Assembly (NCBI RefSeq): GCF_004001045.1
Contig: NZ_BIMK01000002.1
Location: forward strand, 62,001 to 126,000
DNA length: 64,000 nt
Source of the DNA: Paenibacillus chibensis
GTDB taxonomy: Bacteria; Bacillota; Bacilli; Paenibacillales; Paenibacillaceae
Direction: 5' to 3'
The notes below the pieces were generated by a model. It searched no databases. It had not been told where the DNA came from and saw nothing but the letters and a program-made list of their open reading frames with translations. The translations under genes were made by a program, and so were the position numbers. Positions 26,098 through 35,424 of the stretch are shown in pieces (position 1 is the first letter of the stretch; the number at the start of each line of letters is the position of its first letter).

Positions 26098-27531
26098 TTA
26101 CGTCAGCAGCTCCTGCCGGATATTGTCCAAATCCCTTTTCGTCGGAATCGTCGATACAATGACCGTCGGTATGCTGCTCAAAGCCACGGGGATTGTGCTG
26201 ATGATGAAATCGATCCGGTGCTTTGCGACGATCTCGTCGGTCAGGCCGTGCAATATCGAGGTTTCGATCGTCAGGTCGTCGCCGATTTCCCTTTTGATCA
26301 GATTGGCCACGTAATGGCGGACGGAAAATTCCTCTCCGACGATAAGAAACGCCTTTTTGCTCCGATATTTGAGGCCGGAACAAATGATGAACGCGAGCTT
26401 GGTCAGATGGTAATCATTGTACGAAATGGCGGGGAAGCTCTTGCCCCAGCTCTCCATGACTTCGGTTACAGCCTTGAAGATCGGCTGCTCCGCTTGTTCG
26501 ACATACGAAGTCAGATGACTGCGGGAGACGGCCATGAGCTCGGGAATTGCATGATCGATCCGCAGCTTGTCGATGAATTCGCCGATTTCGGCGCGGAATC
26601 GCTCTCCGGATTGCAGCAGGGGAAAGGACTCTTTCAGCAGGGAGATCAGCTGATCAGCCATGCGGCTAGCTTCATCGTCCTCCTGCGCACGCACCTGCCC
26701 TATGCTTTCATGACCACCGTCCGGCACGTGATATTGGCTCAGCGCAAACATGGACTGCAGAAAACAGACCTCCTCCGAGGTCATATTCAACCGGTAGCGC
26801 TCCGCCAGCTTTTCAGACAACCGGTTCGCCGGTCCGTAGAATACATTCCGGTCCCAGGCATAGTTACCTCCGTTCAGCTGAATCAAGTGCCCGCGCCGGA
26901 CCCTTTCTGCCACGATCGCCATCAGAAACGACAAACTGCGCTTGGAATTCAAAAAGTAAATGATGCCAAGCTCCCGCTCCATCTCCGTTACCCATCCATC
27001 CAGCAGGCGGTCGTCGATCCCGGGAAAAGGCCACCCCGCCGCGGGGTAGGCTTCGGCATACAGCTTCCACAAGAAATACCGGATGTGGATTTCGCTGCCC
27101 TTGAGCGAAGGCGCGGAATACGTCATCCGCAGCTGGAACGGACGCAGCTCCTCCCGGTTGAGACGGATGATCCATTTTTTGAAGGACGAAAAGCTCATAA
27201 AAAGGGCCTCTGCCGTTTCTTCGGCGGAAGCCTCTCCGTTATTCGTCAGCATCAGCTGCATCAAGCGAAAATAGGATGTCTCTCTGAACAGCGCTGCCAG
27301 CACCTCCTGGACGGTCGCTCCATGCGGATCCCGGTGGAAGATGATCCCCCTGCCCCTGGACACCTCGATGCGCATCGAAGCGGGAAGCAGCGAAGACGCC
27401 TCCTCCACCATTCTTTTGACGGATTTGCCCGAAATGCCGAGCGCCTTCTCGATCTCCGCAAACGTAAACCAGCGCTCTTCGCGGTCCAGCAGATGCAGCA
27501 GCGATTTCAATTGACTGTATTCCTTGTTCAT
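26098..27531 (-). CDS. Mga/PRD-type transcriptional regulator
   Basis: 477-residue regulator. The N-terminal HTH region (about 18-50: FTFAEIEKALGISGKSVKRM) is followed by a second HTH-like Mga region (about 85-135), PRD-like helical domains (about 150-380) and a C-terminal segment that resembles PTS EIIB (FLIVGEEFSVRHYVANLIKR, then IISTIP and IVSTIP repeats). Such proteins are usually controlled by PTS phosphorylation of PRD histidines. No PTS genes or clear target lie beside it; the next upstream-facing neighbour is deoD. A weak GGTG site precedes the ATG. Confidence 0.78.
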   Translation of the reverse strand: MNKEYSQLKSLLHLLDREERWFTFAEIEKALGISGKSVKRMVEEASSLLPASMRIEVSRGRGIIFHRDPHGATVQEVLAALFRETSYFRLMQLMLTNNGEASAEETAEALFMSFSSFKKWIIRLNREELRPFQLRMTYSAPSLKGSEIHIRYFLWKLYAEAYPAAGWPFPGIDDRLLDGWVTEMERELGIIYFLNSKRSLSFLMAIVAERVRRGHLIQLNGGNYAWDRNVFYGPANRLSEKLAERYRLNMTSEEVCFLQSMFALSQYHVPDGGHESIGQVRAQEDDEASRMADQLISLLKESFPLLQSGERFRAEIGEFIDKLRIDHAIPELMAVSRSHLTSYVEQAEQPIFKAVTEVMESWGKSFPAISYNDYHLTKLAFIICSGLKYRSKKAFLIVGEEFSVRHYVANLIKREIGDDLTIETSILHGLTDEIVAKHRIDFIISTIPVALSSIPTVIVSTIPTKRDLDNIRQELLT

Positions 27532-27604
27532 GCCATCACCTTTTCATCGAACTTTTCCATTCATCTACTGTACGCGTGCATGATTCCGTCTGCAAGTTCC
27601 CGAC

Positions 27605-28429
27605 TCAGCCCCACTGCTGCTCCATCCGCTGCTCTCTCCGGAAAATATGCTGATCAATCATGAAATTGAGCAGAATCCGGTTAAACTCCTGAGGCTGGCA
27701 TAGATGGCTCGGATAAATGGCATCCTCGATCACGGCCTTCTGAGCATAGGAGAACATTTCAGCCGCCTTGTTCATTTGTTTGACGAACCATTCGCTCTGC
27801 TGTCCGGCCACGCATAAAATAGGCATCCGCAGCCTCGACGAGTTCGAATCCATGTCGATCTTGAGCAAAGCCATGCGCTGCTTGATCGATTCCGTCGGCC
27901 GCTTATGAAACAGCTCATCCCTCAAAATGCTGTAGGCCGGCACCCACCGGTGGTACGTTACCCGCAGCGACCTCAGGAAAAATTCGGCCGGAAGGTAATA
28001 GGACAGCCAGCTGCATGCTTCGAAAAATTTCCACAGGCTGCTCCGGGTTCCGTACGGGCCGAAAAAGTAGCTGTCCACCAGCACGAGCGCATTGACCTTA
28101 TCCGGGCATGCAGCCGCAAACTTCTGCACAAGCAGACTGCCGCTGGAACAGCCGACGAGGGTCACCTTGGACAGATTCAGCTTTTCCAGCAGATCGTTTA
28201 AATCTTTGCACTGGGTATCTATGATATCCTCTACTTCGACGTTTAATTTCCCGGAATTCCCGTAGCCCCTCAAATCGAGCACAATGACCTGCGCTCTCTG
28301 GCTGAAATATTCGACCTGTGGCTCAAACATATGATGAGTTGAAAGATGTCCGTGGATAAAGACGATCGGCGCACCGCTGCCGTGGATCTCGTAATATATT
28401 GTCGTTCCGTTCACTTGTATATTAGGCAA
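27605..28429 (-). CDS. Alpha/beta hydrolase under tandem c-di-AMP riboswitches
   Basis: 274-residue alpha/beta hydrolase: oxyanion HG motif VFIHGHLSTHHMF, nucleophile elbow VGCSSGSLL, then a cap region and a short C-terminus without an obvious catalytic His-Gly motif. A TTG start at 28429 is supported by GGAG 8 bases upstream and by the usual family opening PNIQVNGTTIYYEIHG; an ATG at 28507 lies inside the terminator. Its leader is about 610 bases and holds two ydaO-type riboswitches and a terminator, so expression should fall when c-di-AMP is high. The known targets of this riboswitch are K+ and osmolyte transport and cell-wall enzymes, so a hydrolase target is unusual. Substrate unknown. 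Confidence 0.85.
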   Translation of the reverse strand: MPNIQVNGTTIYYEIHGSGAPIVFIHGHLSTHHMFEPQVEYFSQRAQVIVLDLRGYGNSGKLNVEVEDIIDTQCKDLNDLLEKLNLSKVTLVGCSSGSLLVQKFAAACPDKVNALVLVDSYFFGPYGTRSSLWKFFEACSWLSYYLPAEFFLRSLRVTYHRWVPAYSILRDELFHKRPTESIKQRMALLKIDMDSNSSRLRMPILCVAGQQSEWFVKQMNKAAEMFSYAQKAVIEDAIYPSHLCQPQEFNRILLNFMIDQHIFRREQRMEQQWG

Positions 28430-28485
28430 CGTTCTTCTCCTCTCTACCTTAGCATGATGTCTAAGATGCCTCTCCTCAGGCAGAT

Positions 28486-28534
28486 AAAAAACAACAAAAA
28501 AAAGCATTGAAAAGAGGACCTCTCTTCAATGCTT
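28486..28534 (-). terminator. Riboswitch-linked terminator before the hydrolase
   Basis: Long stem (outer 9 bp 28502-28510 with 28526-28534, plus an inner AGAG/CTCT) followed on the minus strand by a run of eight T and further T-rich sequence. It sits between the second riboswitch and the TTG start, where a c-di-AMP-dependent terminator is expected. Confidence 0.85.
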
Positions 28535-28591
28535 TTCAGGGCAAGGCCAAAAAAGCCTTGATCATCGTTCGCATGTATAGATTGCCTCTCT

Positions 28592-28733
28592 TGATACGCT
28601 TGCGAGGTTAGCTGACGGATTCGGGCTTAAGAGTAGCCCTACTCAATGTAATGAGATTCACCCCATGTGACAACGGTTCCTGGTCACGGCCGGTTCCCCC
28701 GCTTTCCGCTTTAACGGAAATTCAGCGATATAG
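28592..28733 (-). ncRNA. c-di-AMP riboswitch (ydaO/yuaA), promoter-distal copy
   Basis: Reading the minus strand, the conserved ydaO blocks occur in order: CGCTGAATTTCC, AAGCGGGGGAACC, GGGGTGAATC, GTAGGGC, then CCCGAATCCGTCAGCTAACC and CTCGCAAGCG. These are the pseudoknotted core elements of the c-di-AMP sensor. A terminator hairpin follows about 60 bases downstream. Confidence 0.9.
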
Positions 28734-28818
28734 ACATGTATTTAATTTGCGCACACAAAAACACAGAGCGGATACCCTGTGCTGTAGTTTAACGGCTCAC
28801 AGTTTCACTCCTCTCTCT

Positions 28819-29008
28819 TAGCGACGCTTACGAGGTTAGCTGTCGGATTCGGGCAGTGAGAGTTGCCCTACGGTAACACGATGTCATCCTAGCGTGCATG
28901 ACTTGCTCCCGATTCACCCCTTGCATGCGACCTGATCCTGCCCGTTGGCAGAATCCCGTTCGATGCCGTTCGTGGTTCCCCCGCTTTTCACAATGAAAAT
29001 TCAGCGTA
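28819..29008 (-). ncRNA. c-di-AMP riboswitch (ydaO/yuaA), promoter-proximal copy
   Basis: A second, complete ydaO motif on the minus strand: ACGCTGAATTTTC, AAGCGGGGGAACCAC, GGGGTGAATCGGGAGCAAGT, GTAGGGCAACTCTC, CCCGAATCCGACAGCTAACC and TCGTAAGCG. It is longer than the other copy because of a peripheral stem insert. A short CACAG/CTGTG hairpin with a T-rich tail at about 28755-28785 may be its own weak terminator. Confidence 0.9.
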
Positions 29009-29046
29009 ATTCCATGTCGACCATTCAAAAGACTAACAATGAACTG

Positions 29047-29075
29047 AATATACGCCTGAGCAGGCAAACTGTAAA
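29047..29075 (-). promoter_or_regulatory. Promoter of the tandem riboswitch transcript
   Basis: Minus-strand TTTACA and TATATT with exactly 17 bases between. It places the transcript start near 29040, about 30 bases before the first riboswitch core. Confidence 0.75.
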
Positions 29076-29240
29076 GCATGCGTTACACAGAATTAATGGC
29101 TTTTTCCTTGCGTTTGATGAGAAAGCCATCGCTTATCCGGGAAAGTCTTATCTTTTCTTGATTTAGCTCCCTTTTGCTTTCGTTTAAGTGAACCTTACCC
29201 TGTAATCATAAAAGGAATCGGCATCAACGCCGATAACCGG

Positions 29241-29278
29241 CAAAAAACCGCCTCCCGAAAAATACTTCAGGGGCGGTT
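29241..29278 (-). terminator. Terminator of the yxjG-like gene
   Basis: Stem AACCGCC/GGCGGTT (29246-29252 with 29272-29278) with extra pairing inside, followed by six T on the minus strand. Confidence 0.75.
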
Positions 29279-29310
29279 CTTTTTCAGTTCATTGACAGCC
29301 AGAGCGAGGA

Positions 29311-30447
29311 TTACTTCCAGATTTCATCCGCAATTTCCTTAATAAAAGCAAGCTTCCTCCACTGCTCCTCTTCCGTCAGAATGTTCCCTTCCTCGGTAGA
29401 GGCAAATCCGCACTGCGGGCTGAGGCAGATGTGGTTTATATCCACTACTTTTGCCGCTTCCTTGATGCGGTTGATGATCTCCTGCTTATCCTCAAGCTCA
29501 CCTGTTTTGGAAGAATGCAGTCCCAGCACGACCTGCTGATCCTTCACAAATCGCAGCGGCGCAAAATCCCCTGCGCGGTCCGTATCGAATTCCAAATAAA
29601 ACGCGTCGATATGATCGATGCCGAACAGCGTTTCCGCCACCGGCTCATAGCCGCCCGCAGATGCCCAGGTCGAATGATAGTTGCCGCGGCAAACATGCGT
29701 CGTAACAATCAAATCCTCAGGCAGACCGGAGATCGCCGCCTGGTTGACGGCCGCATACAGCTTCGTTATTTCCGTAACGTCAACGCCATCCTGCTGCCTT
29801 GCTCCCCAGTAATTTTTGTCGCAGAGCATGCCCCAGGTGCAATCGTCCAGCTGCAGGCTGCGGCAGCCCGCTTCGTAAAAGTCCAATATCGCCGCCTTGT
29901 AAGCCTGGGCAATATCCGCAACAAGCTCTTCCGTGCTGCCGTAGAAAGCGTCCGTGCTTTCCTTGTTTTCCGCGCGCTGGAGTTCGGCCAGGAACTGGGC
30001 CGGTGCCGGAATCGTCTGTCTGGCGATGACGTCCTCCCCTGCCGCCTGCTTCAAAAACTTGAAATGCTCGACGAAGGGATGCCCCGTATAGCCGATTCTT
30101 CCGTACAAACGCGCGGTTTCGGCTCTCGTTTCTTCCCCCTGGAACAGATAGCCCCGGTCTACCGTCTGCTTCTCAACGCCGTCCAGTCCCCACATAAAAT
30201 CCAGATGCCACCAGGAACGTCTGAACTCGCCGTCCGTCACCGCCTTTAAACCAACCTCTTTCTGCTTCTCGACCAGCTTGATAATCTCTTGATCCTCTAT
30301 GCTTTTCAGTTCTGCTGCAGATATTTTTCCGTGCTGAAAACGAATCCGCGCTTCCTTCAATGCTTCCGGACGCAGGAAGCTCCCTACATGGTCATGTCTA
30401 TAAGGGGTTGCCTGTCTTTGCTGAGCCTGTTCTGTAATTGTACTCAT
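29311..30447 (-). CDS. MetE-C-like methyltransferase (YxjG/YxjH family)
   Basis: 378-residue protein equal to the catalytic C-terminal barrel of cobalamin-independent methionine synthase, without its N-terminal half. Seen: the opening YRHDHVGSFLRPEAL, AVTDGEFRRSWWHLDF, LQLDDCTWGMLCD, VTTHVCRGNYHSTW (zinc-binding His and Cys), and CLSPQCGFAST with the last zinc Cys. B. subtilis YxjG and YxjH belong to this group and are linked to methionine recycling. GGAG precedes the ATG. A LysR gene is directly upstream on the same strand, with a CTATA dyad in the gap. Confidence 0.88.
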   Translation of the reverse strand: MSTITEQAQQRQATPYRHDHVGSFLRPEALKEARIRFQHGKISAAELKSIEDQEIIKLVEKQKEVGLKAVTDGEFRRSWWHLDFMWGLDGVEKQTVDRGYLFQGEETRAETARLYGRIGYTGHPFVEHFKFLKQAAGEDVIARQTIPAPAQFLAELQRAENKESTDAFYGSTEELVADIAQAYKAAILDFYEAGCRSLQLDDCTWGMLCDKNYWGARQQDGVDVTEITKLYAAVNQAAISGLPEDLIVTTHVCRGNYHSTWASAGGYEPVAETLFGIDHIDAFYLEFDTDRAGDFAPLRFVKDQQVVLGLHSSKTGELEDKQEIINRIKEAAKVVDINHICLSPQCGFASTEEGNILTEEEQWRKLAFIKEIADEIWK

Positions 30448-30532
30448 CGTTCATTCTCCTTCAACCGTGGTTTTCATATCTCGTTATGAGAACGATAGCA
30501 CAGATTTCCGGATATAACGTAACTCTGATTAA

Positions 30533-30548
30533 CTATAGCTGGTTATAG
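30533..30548. promoter_or_regulatory. Candidate LysR site upstream of yxjG-like gene
   Basis: Inverted repeat CTATA-N6-TATAG, 86-101 bp before the yxjG-like start and downstream of the LysR stop. A further AGCTATA half-site lies just beyond it at 30556. The arrangement fits LysR activation of the methyltransferase gene. Confidence 0.45.
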
Positions 30549-30596
30549 CCAAAAGCTATACCCCAAGCATGCCAGCACCATATTTCAGACCCTTCC

Positions 30597-31499
30597 CTAC
30601 TCCGCAATGGCAGCATGCAGTGCCTCAATATAGGCGGACGCCAGCTTGGACAACGCGGCATTCTGATGGCTGATCCAACCGACATGAATCGTCTCCTCGA
30701 TATCCAGGGGCACCGGGATGATTTCGTTTCCATTCAGATCGGCGCTCAGCACGCCCGTCGAAATCGTGTAGCCATTCAGCCCGATCAACAGGTTGAAGAG
30801 CGTTGCACGGTCGTTGACACGAATGCTTTTCGGATGGGACAGGGTGCTTAAAATCTCCTCGGAAAAATGAAACGAATTAAACTCCCCTTGTTCAAACGAC
30901 AGATAAGGATAATGCTGCAGCTGTTCTACTGTAACGATGGACTGTTTGGCCAAGGGATTATGAATGCTGATGAAAATATGCGGCTTGGCGGTAAACAGGC
31001 TCGTAAACTTCAAATTCGCATCCTTTAAAAGCCTGTTGATGACCTTGCTGTTGAACTCGTTCAGGTACAAGATGCCGATTTCGCTGCGCTGGCTTTTGAC
31101 ATCCTGAATAATTTCATGGGTCTTGGTCTCGCGCAGCGCGAGCTCATATTCGTCTTGACCATACTCCCGGACGAGGTTCACAAAAGCATTGACGGCGAAG
31201 GCGTAATGCTGTGTCGACACCGAGAAATGCTGCGGGGAAGGCTTTGCGTTCAGGTAGCGGCCCTCCAGCAGTTCCGTCTGCTCCATCACCTGGCGGGCAT
31301 AGGCCAAAAACTCCGCGCCGTCCTTGGAGAGGACGATGCCTTTGTTGGAGCGCTCAAATATCGTAATCTGAAGCTCCTCCTCCAGATCCTTGATCGCGTT
31401 TGAAAGGCTGGGCTGGGATATAAACAACCTTTTCGCGGCTTCATTCATGGACCCCCGGTTGGCGATCTCGATGACGTATTTCAGTTGCTGCAGTGTCAT
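30597..31499 (-). CDS. LysR-family regulator of the methionine-related gene
   Basis: 300-residue LysR regulator. HTH core AAKRLFISQPSLSNAIKDLE, then a co-inducer domain. GAGGG lies ahead of the ATG. It is immediately upstream of the YxjG-like gene on the same strand, so it probably controls methionine synthesis or recycling; homologues that sit beside metE-like genes are common, but the ligand here is not known. Confidence 0.87.
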   Translation of the reverse strand: MTLQQLKYVIEIANRGSMNEAAKRLFISQPSLSNAIKDLEEELQITIFERSNKGIVLSKDGAEFLAYARQVMEQTELLEGRYLNAKPSPQHFSVSTQHYAFAVNAFVNLVREYGQDEYELALRETKTHEIIQDVKSQRSEIGILYLNEFNSKVINRLLKDANLKFTSLFTAKPHIFISIHNPLAKQSIVTVEQLQHYPYLSFEQGEFNSFHFSEEILSTLSHPKSIRVNDRATLFNLLIGLNGYTISTGVLSADLNGNEIIPVPLDIEETIHVGWISHQNAALSKLASAYIEALHAAIAE

Positions 31500-31686
31500 G
31501 GCGGCAGACCCTCTCTTTGCTTTTGGATGATTCCATTATAAAAGATCCGGGCCTCATCCGCTGATAAAGGTTGAAGGTTCTCAGGTTTTCTCCCAGGCTT
31601 CTCTTTAGCATAAATCATTTCTTTTCATGGAATAATTAGGGGAGAACCGCGAAGGACATGCGCGTGAATGAAGGTAGGTGACCAAA

Positions 31687-33132
31687 GTGGAAGATCAGCA
31701 TAACCGGACATTGCTTCAGCACTTATCCTACGATAAACAAAATCCGTTATTGCTATCCCTGGAACGCGCATTTCAGAATGCCGCCGATTTCCAGTCGGTT
31801 TGCGTGGGGCATGCAGACGAGAAGCAAATCTATCTTTGCTCCCTGATCTCCCTGGGCGGGTCAGACCATCTCAAATTCCACATGGAGTCTGGCCAGGGCG
31901 AGGCGCTGCAAACGAATCTGGACAGCTATACCGGCACCAAATATACGGTTGGGGATTATCCGGCATGCGAGAAGGCGATCTGCGCCGGGAAGACGATCCT
32001 CTGCACGCACGATTCCTCAAGCGGCATCATCCTGGATACGGAAAATCCCCGCCAGCGGGGGCTGCAGCAGCCGCAAACGGAAAATGTTATCAAGGGACCG
32101 ATGTATTCCTTCAATGAGCATTACCTGACGAACATCGCATTGGTCCGCCAGCGGATGCAAACGCCTAGACTTAAAATCTGGGAAACGACCGTCGGCGATA
32201 TTACGCGCACCAAAGTAGGCGTACTTTATCTGGAGGAGATTACCGACCCGGGACTCATTCAATATACATGTGATAAAATCAGCCGCATCCAAACGGATGG
32301 GCTGCAGGAATCCGGCGAAATGCTTCGCCTGCTTAACCCGAAAACCGGTTTGTTCCCGGCCGCCGTGACGACCGAGCGTCCGGACCGGGTATCCGCCTCC
32401 CTGCTGAACGGCAAAATCGTGATTCTCCTGGACGGTACGCCGTTTTCGATCATCGCGCCGGGCTCCTTTTTCGATTTCTGGGAATCCGCCGAGGATCAAT
32501 ACCTGACTCCTTTTATCGCCGTCTTTTTAAGGCTGCTGCGGTTTATGGCCTTAATGATGAATCTGTTTCTCCCAGGCTTCTACGTCGCGATTACATCCGT
32601 GAACATCGACGTGAACCGGCTGGAGATCAGCCTTGCCGCGGCGGCGGGCAGGGAAGGCGTTCCGTATCCGGTCTGGATCGAATCCATTCTCATGTTATTT
32701 CTGCTCGACTGCATCGTCGAAGCAGGCATAAGGCTGCCCCGATCGATCAGCTCGACGGTCACCATGGTCGGCGGCGTCGTCCTCGGCCAAGCCATCATCC
32801 AAGCGAACATCGTCAGCAATTTGCTGGTCATCATCTCGGCCACTACCGCATTGACCAATTTCATCGTCGTGGATTACCAAATGGGGTTGGTGCAGCGCAT
32901 ATTGAAATACTTTATATTGGCGGGAGCGAGCTTTCTGGGAATACTGGGCATCGTGTTTTGCTTTTCCATCATCATCATCAGCCTTTCGCGGATGAAATCC
33001 TTTGGCATCTCCTATTTGACGCCGCTCGGACCGGATGCGAGAGCGCGATCAAGCAGTCTGGGCTTACTGGGCAAATCCCATCACTTTTCGCTTACGAATT
33101 GGCTGAACATCGGAAAAGGGGAGCTGCCATGA
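31687..33132 (+). CDS. gerA: Spore germinant receptor subunit A
   Basis: GerA-family A subunit of a nutrient germinant receptor in the spore inner membrane, 481 residues. It has a hydrophilic N-terminal domain (about 1-270), then several helices (about 290-440), with the conserved segments TDPGLIQYTCDKIS and PGFYVAITSVNIDVNR, and a short C-terminal tail. A GTG start at 31687 is chosen because AGGTAGGTGACC lies ahead at a good distance; GTG 31678 is the alternative. It overlaps the next gene by ATGA. The germinant cannot be read from sequence. Forespore (sigma-G) expression is expected from the family. Confidence 0.88.
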   Translation: MEDQHNRTLLQHLSYDKQNPLLLSLERAFQNAADFQSVCVGHADEKQIYLCSLISLGGSDHLKFHMESGQGEALQTNLDSYTGTKYTVGDYPACEKAICAGKTILCTHDSSSGIILDTENPRQRGLQQPQTENVIKGPMYSFNEHYLTNIALVRQRMQTPRLKIWETTVGDITRTKVGVLYLEEITDPGLIQYTCDKISRIQTDGLQESGEMLRLLNPKTGLFPAAVTTERPDRVSASLLNGKIVILLDGTPFSIIAPGSFFDFWESAEDQYLTPFIAVFLRLLRFMALMMNLFLPGFYVAITSVNIDVNRLEISLAAAAGREGVPYPVWIESILMLFLLDCIVEAGIRLPRSISSTVTMVGGVVLGQAIIQANIVSNLLVIISATTALTNFIVVDYQMGLVQRILKYFILAGASFLGILGIVFCFSIIIISLSRMKSFGISYLTPLGPDARARSSSLGLLGKSHHFSLTNWLNIGKGELP

Positions 33133-34232
33133 AATCCTCGTCAGCGCAGCTGCAGCTTTCGATGACCCAATATTTCGGACTACAGATAATGGTATTCGGA
33201 GCCATTTCCTTTTATCTGTATCCCTATTTCGTCATCCACGCCACCGGCCACGGCTTTTGGATTCCGATCCTGATCTGGATGCCCTTAAGCCTCGCCGGCT
33301 CTTGGCTCTTCAGCCGGATGCTGGCTCTGCATCAGGGAGAAGATGCGTTCAGTATCGTGAAACGGGAACTGGGATGGACGGGGATCGTATTATTCATCCT
33401 GCCCCTGATATGGTTTATGTGGCGTTCGATGGTTGTCATGATCAGCGCCCATATGGAAATCATCTCCATGGCGATTTTACCGACAACACCTGCATGGGTG
33501 ATCGCAGGCGTGATATGGATTGCCGTATTTCTCGCTTCAGGCGGCATCGGTTCAATCGTGCGAACAGGGATGATCTTCCTGCTGGTCAGCTTTCCAATTT
33601 CGCTCGCGTTAACCTTGCTGGGACTCAGCAACGTGGAGTTTTCTCTTGGTAAACCCTGGCTTCATACGACAGGCGACTTCTTGTTCAACCGCAAATTTTA
33701 CGCATCCTCCTGCATTTGGACAGGTTACTTGTATATGGCGGCTAGCGGGAAATTCACGAAAACGCCGGGGAAGCTGTGGAAACCTTATATTGCGGCATCC
33801 GTTTGCTTTTTCCCCCTGATTCTGGGGACGGTATATTTGCCCGTCTTAACCTTCGGAGCAGAAATGTCGCGCAACCTGACCTTACCCTATATTTCCAAGA
33901 TGGATTCTATCTACCATTACTGGCTGGTGATCGAAAACTTGACCGCGGTATTCATATCCTCCGCGATGCTGTATGTCATATTGACGCTGGCGTTGCTGCT
34001 CCATATGATCGTTGCCGCGCTTCGCGTCATTTTCCGGGGCTGGAATGACCGATGGCTGTACGTCATTGTGGGTGCGGCAACATATGCCTCGACGCTTTAC
34101 GTTCCTTCATGGGATTGGATCGAAAAAGCCGTCGAATGGGATTCTCCCTTCCATCTCTATCTGATGTATCTCTTCCCGCTGGCCGTCATCGTTAAATCGC
34201 TGTTTTCGGAAAGGAAGAAATCGCATCCATGA
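33129..34232 (+). CDS. gerB: Spore germinant receptor subunit B
   Basis: GerAB-type integral membrane protein of the amino-acid-permease (APC) fold, 367 residues and about ten helices, taken to hold the germinant-binding site. It opens with SMTQYFGLQIMVFGAISFYL, as in family members. The start ATG 33129 overlaps the gerA stop (ATGA) and has GGGGAG before it; the longer frame from 32958 lies inside gerA. It ends with ATGA overlap into gerC. Confidence 0.92.
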   Translation: MKSSSAQLQLSMTQYFGLQIMVFGAISFYLYPYFVIHATGHGFWIPILIWMPLSLAGSWLFSRMLALHQGEDAFSIVKRELGWTGIVLFILPLIWFMWRSMVVMISAHMEIISMAILPTTPAWVIAGVIWIAVFLASGGIGSIVRTGMIFLLVSFPISLALTLLGLSNVEFSLGKPWLHTTGDFLFNRKFYASSCIWTGYLYMAASGKFTKTPGKLWKPYIAASVCFFPLILGTVYLPVLTFGAEMSRNLTLPYISKMDSIYHYWLVIENLTAVFISSAMLYVILTLALLLHMIVAALRVIFRGWNDRWLYVIVGAATYASTLYVPSWDWIEKAVEWDSPFHLYLMYLFPLAVIVKSLFSERKKSHP

Positions 34233-35368
34233 AAACAAGACTCCATCGCATGTTGCTGCTCGGATGCTTAGTCGTGCTCACGCTCCCGCTTTCGGGATGC
34301 TGGGATGTCAAGGACATCGACAATCGGCTGCTGGTTACCATCCTGGGCATTGAACAAACTTCAGATGAAAAGGTTCGCATATGGGTGCGAATCCCCCTAC
34401 CCCAATCGAAAGAATCCGCTGGAGGAGGCCAGGGGAAGGAGTTTCTCACCATCAATCAGATTGGTGATACCGTGGTCGATGCGCTCGATAGCGTAAGGAT
34501 GAAACTATCTAAATCGCTTGACCTCTCCCAGATTAGAACAATCTTTCTGGATCAGCGTTTGGCGAGAAAAGGGTTCCTGCCTCATCTGGAATTTTCCATC
34601 CGGGATCGAATGCTTCCCCTCGATACACTGGTGGCTCTCATTTCCGGAGACATGGAGATGATGTTTGATAAACCGTATCCGACCGGGGAGCTGTCAGGCA
34701 TCAATACGAAACTGTTTTTCGAGCCTTACGCAGGCGGTACGGCGCAAAAAAACCTGACCAATTTGTGGGAGGTCTTTCGAAGATATTTTAATCCGCTCGA
34801 AGAAAACCTGGTTCCCGTGCTGACCCAGGACCCCGTTACTTTATTCAAGCTGCAAGGCAGCGGTTACTTCCGGGGAGATCGCATGATCGGCATGCTGAGT
34901 CCCGAGGAAACCTTGATCTATGAAATTGTGACGAATAAAATGGTGCCATTCGAAATCGAAACGGCGCAAAAAATGAATGTCAAAATCCTGAAATCCAAAG
35001 CCCATGTCCATGCCGAAGTCAAAGGGAACAAACCGGTCATCCGCATTCGCGCCAAACTCACCATGACGTTGATGGATTCTGCCAGCGGCGAACGCATCGA
35101 TCCGTTATCTCTTCAGGGTTCCATCAACCGCCTGCTCGAAGAGCGGGCCACCCGGGTATTTGAGCGCACCCAGAAGGAACAGTCCGACATTTTCCAGCTT
35201 GGCAACCATTTCCGGAGCCTTCTTCCCGCTTCCAAATATGATCAGTGGCCTGAGCTGTACCGTTCGGCGTCCATTGACTTTAAACTCGAATCCAGATTGG
35301 AGAATACCGGACTGCAAATCATGAGAATACCTTCGATTAATCCTTCTACCGAAGAAAACAAGCGATAA
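34229..35368 (+). CDS. gerC: Spore germinant receptor lipoprotein subunit C
   Basis: GerAC-type lipoprotein, 379 residues. Signal peptide with lipobox LSGC, then the hallmark CWDVKDIDNRLLVTILGI, and three alpha/beta domains ending near residue 365. It attaches to the outer face of the spore inner membrane and completes the A-B-C receptor. The ATGA start/stop overlap with gerB indicates translational coupling. Confidence 0.93.
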   Translation: MKTRLHRMLLLGCLVVLTLPLSGCWDVKDIDNRLLVTILGIEQTSDEKVRIWVRIPLPQSKESAGGGQGKEFLTINQIGDTVVDALDSVRMKLSKSLDLSQIRTIFLDQRLARKGFLPHLEFSIRDRMLPLDTLVALISGDMEMMFDKPYPTGELSGINTKLFFEPYAGGTAQKNLTNLWEVFRRYFNPLEENLVPVLTQDPVTLFKLQGSGYFRGDRMIGMLSPEETLIYEIVTNKMVPFEIETAQKMNVKILKSKAHVHAEVKGNKPVIRIRAKLTMTLMDSASGERIDPLSLQGSINRLLEERATRVFERTQKEQSDIFQLGNHFRSLLPASKYDQWPELYRSASIDFKLESRLENTGLQIMRIPSINPSTEENKR

Positions 35369-35401
35369 TCCCCCCGGATGGACGGGACTTATCGCTTGTT
35401 T
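35359..35401. terminator. Bidirectional terminator (gerC / aroA)
   Basis: A 9-bp stem (35360-35368 with 35389-35397) that includes the gerC stop codon, with inner TCCC/GGGA pairing and a T run after it. It serves converging gerC and aroA. Confidence 0.75.
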
Positions 35402-35424
35402 TCATTCTTACTGGCAGATGCGAA

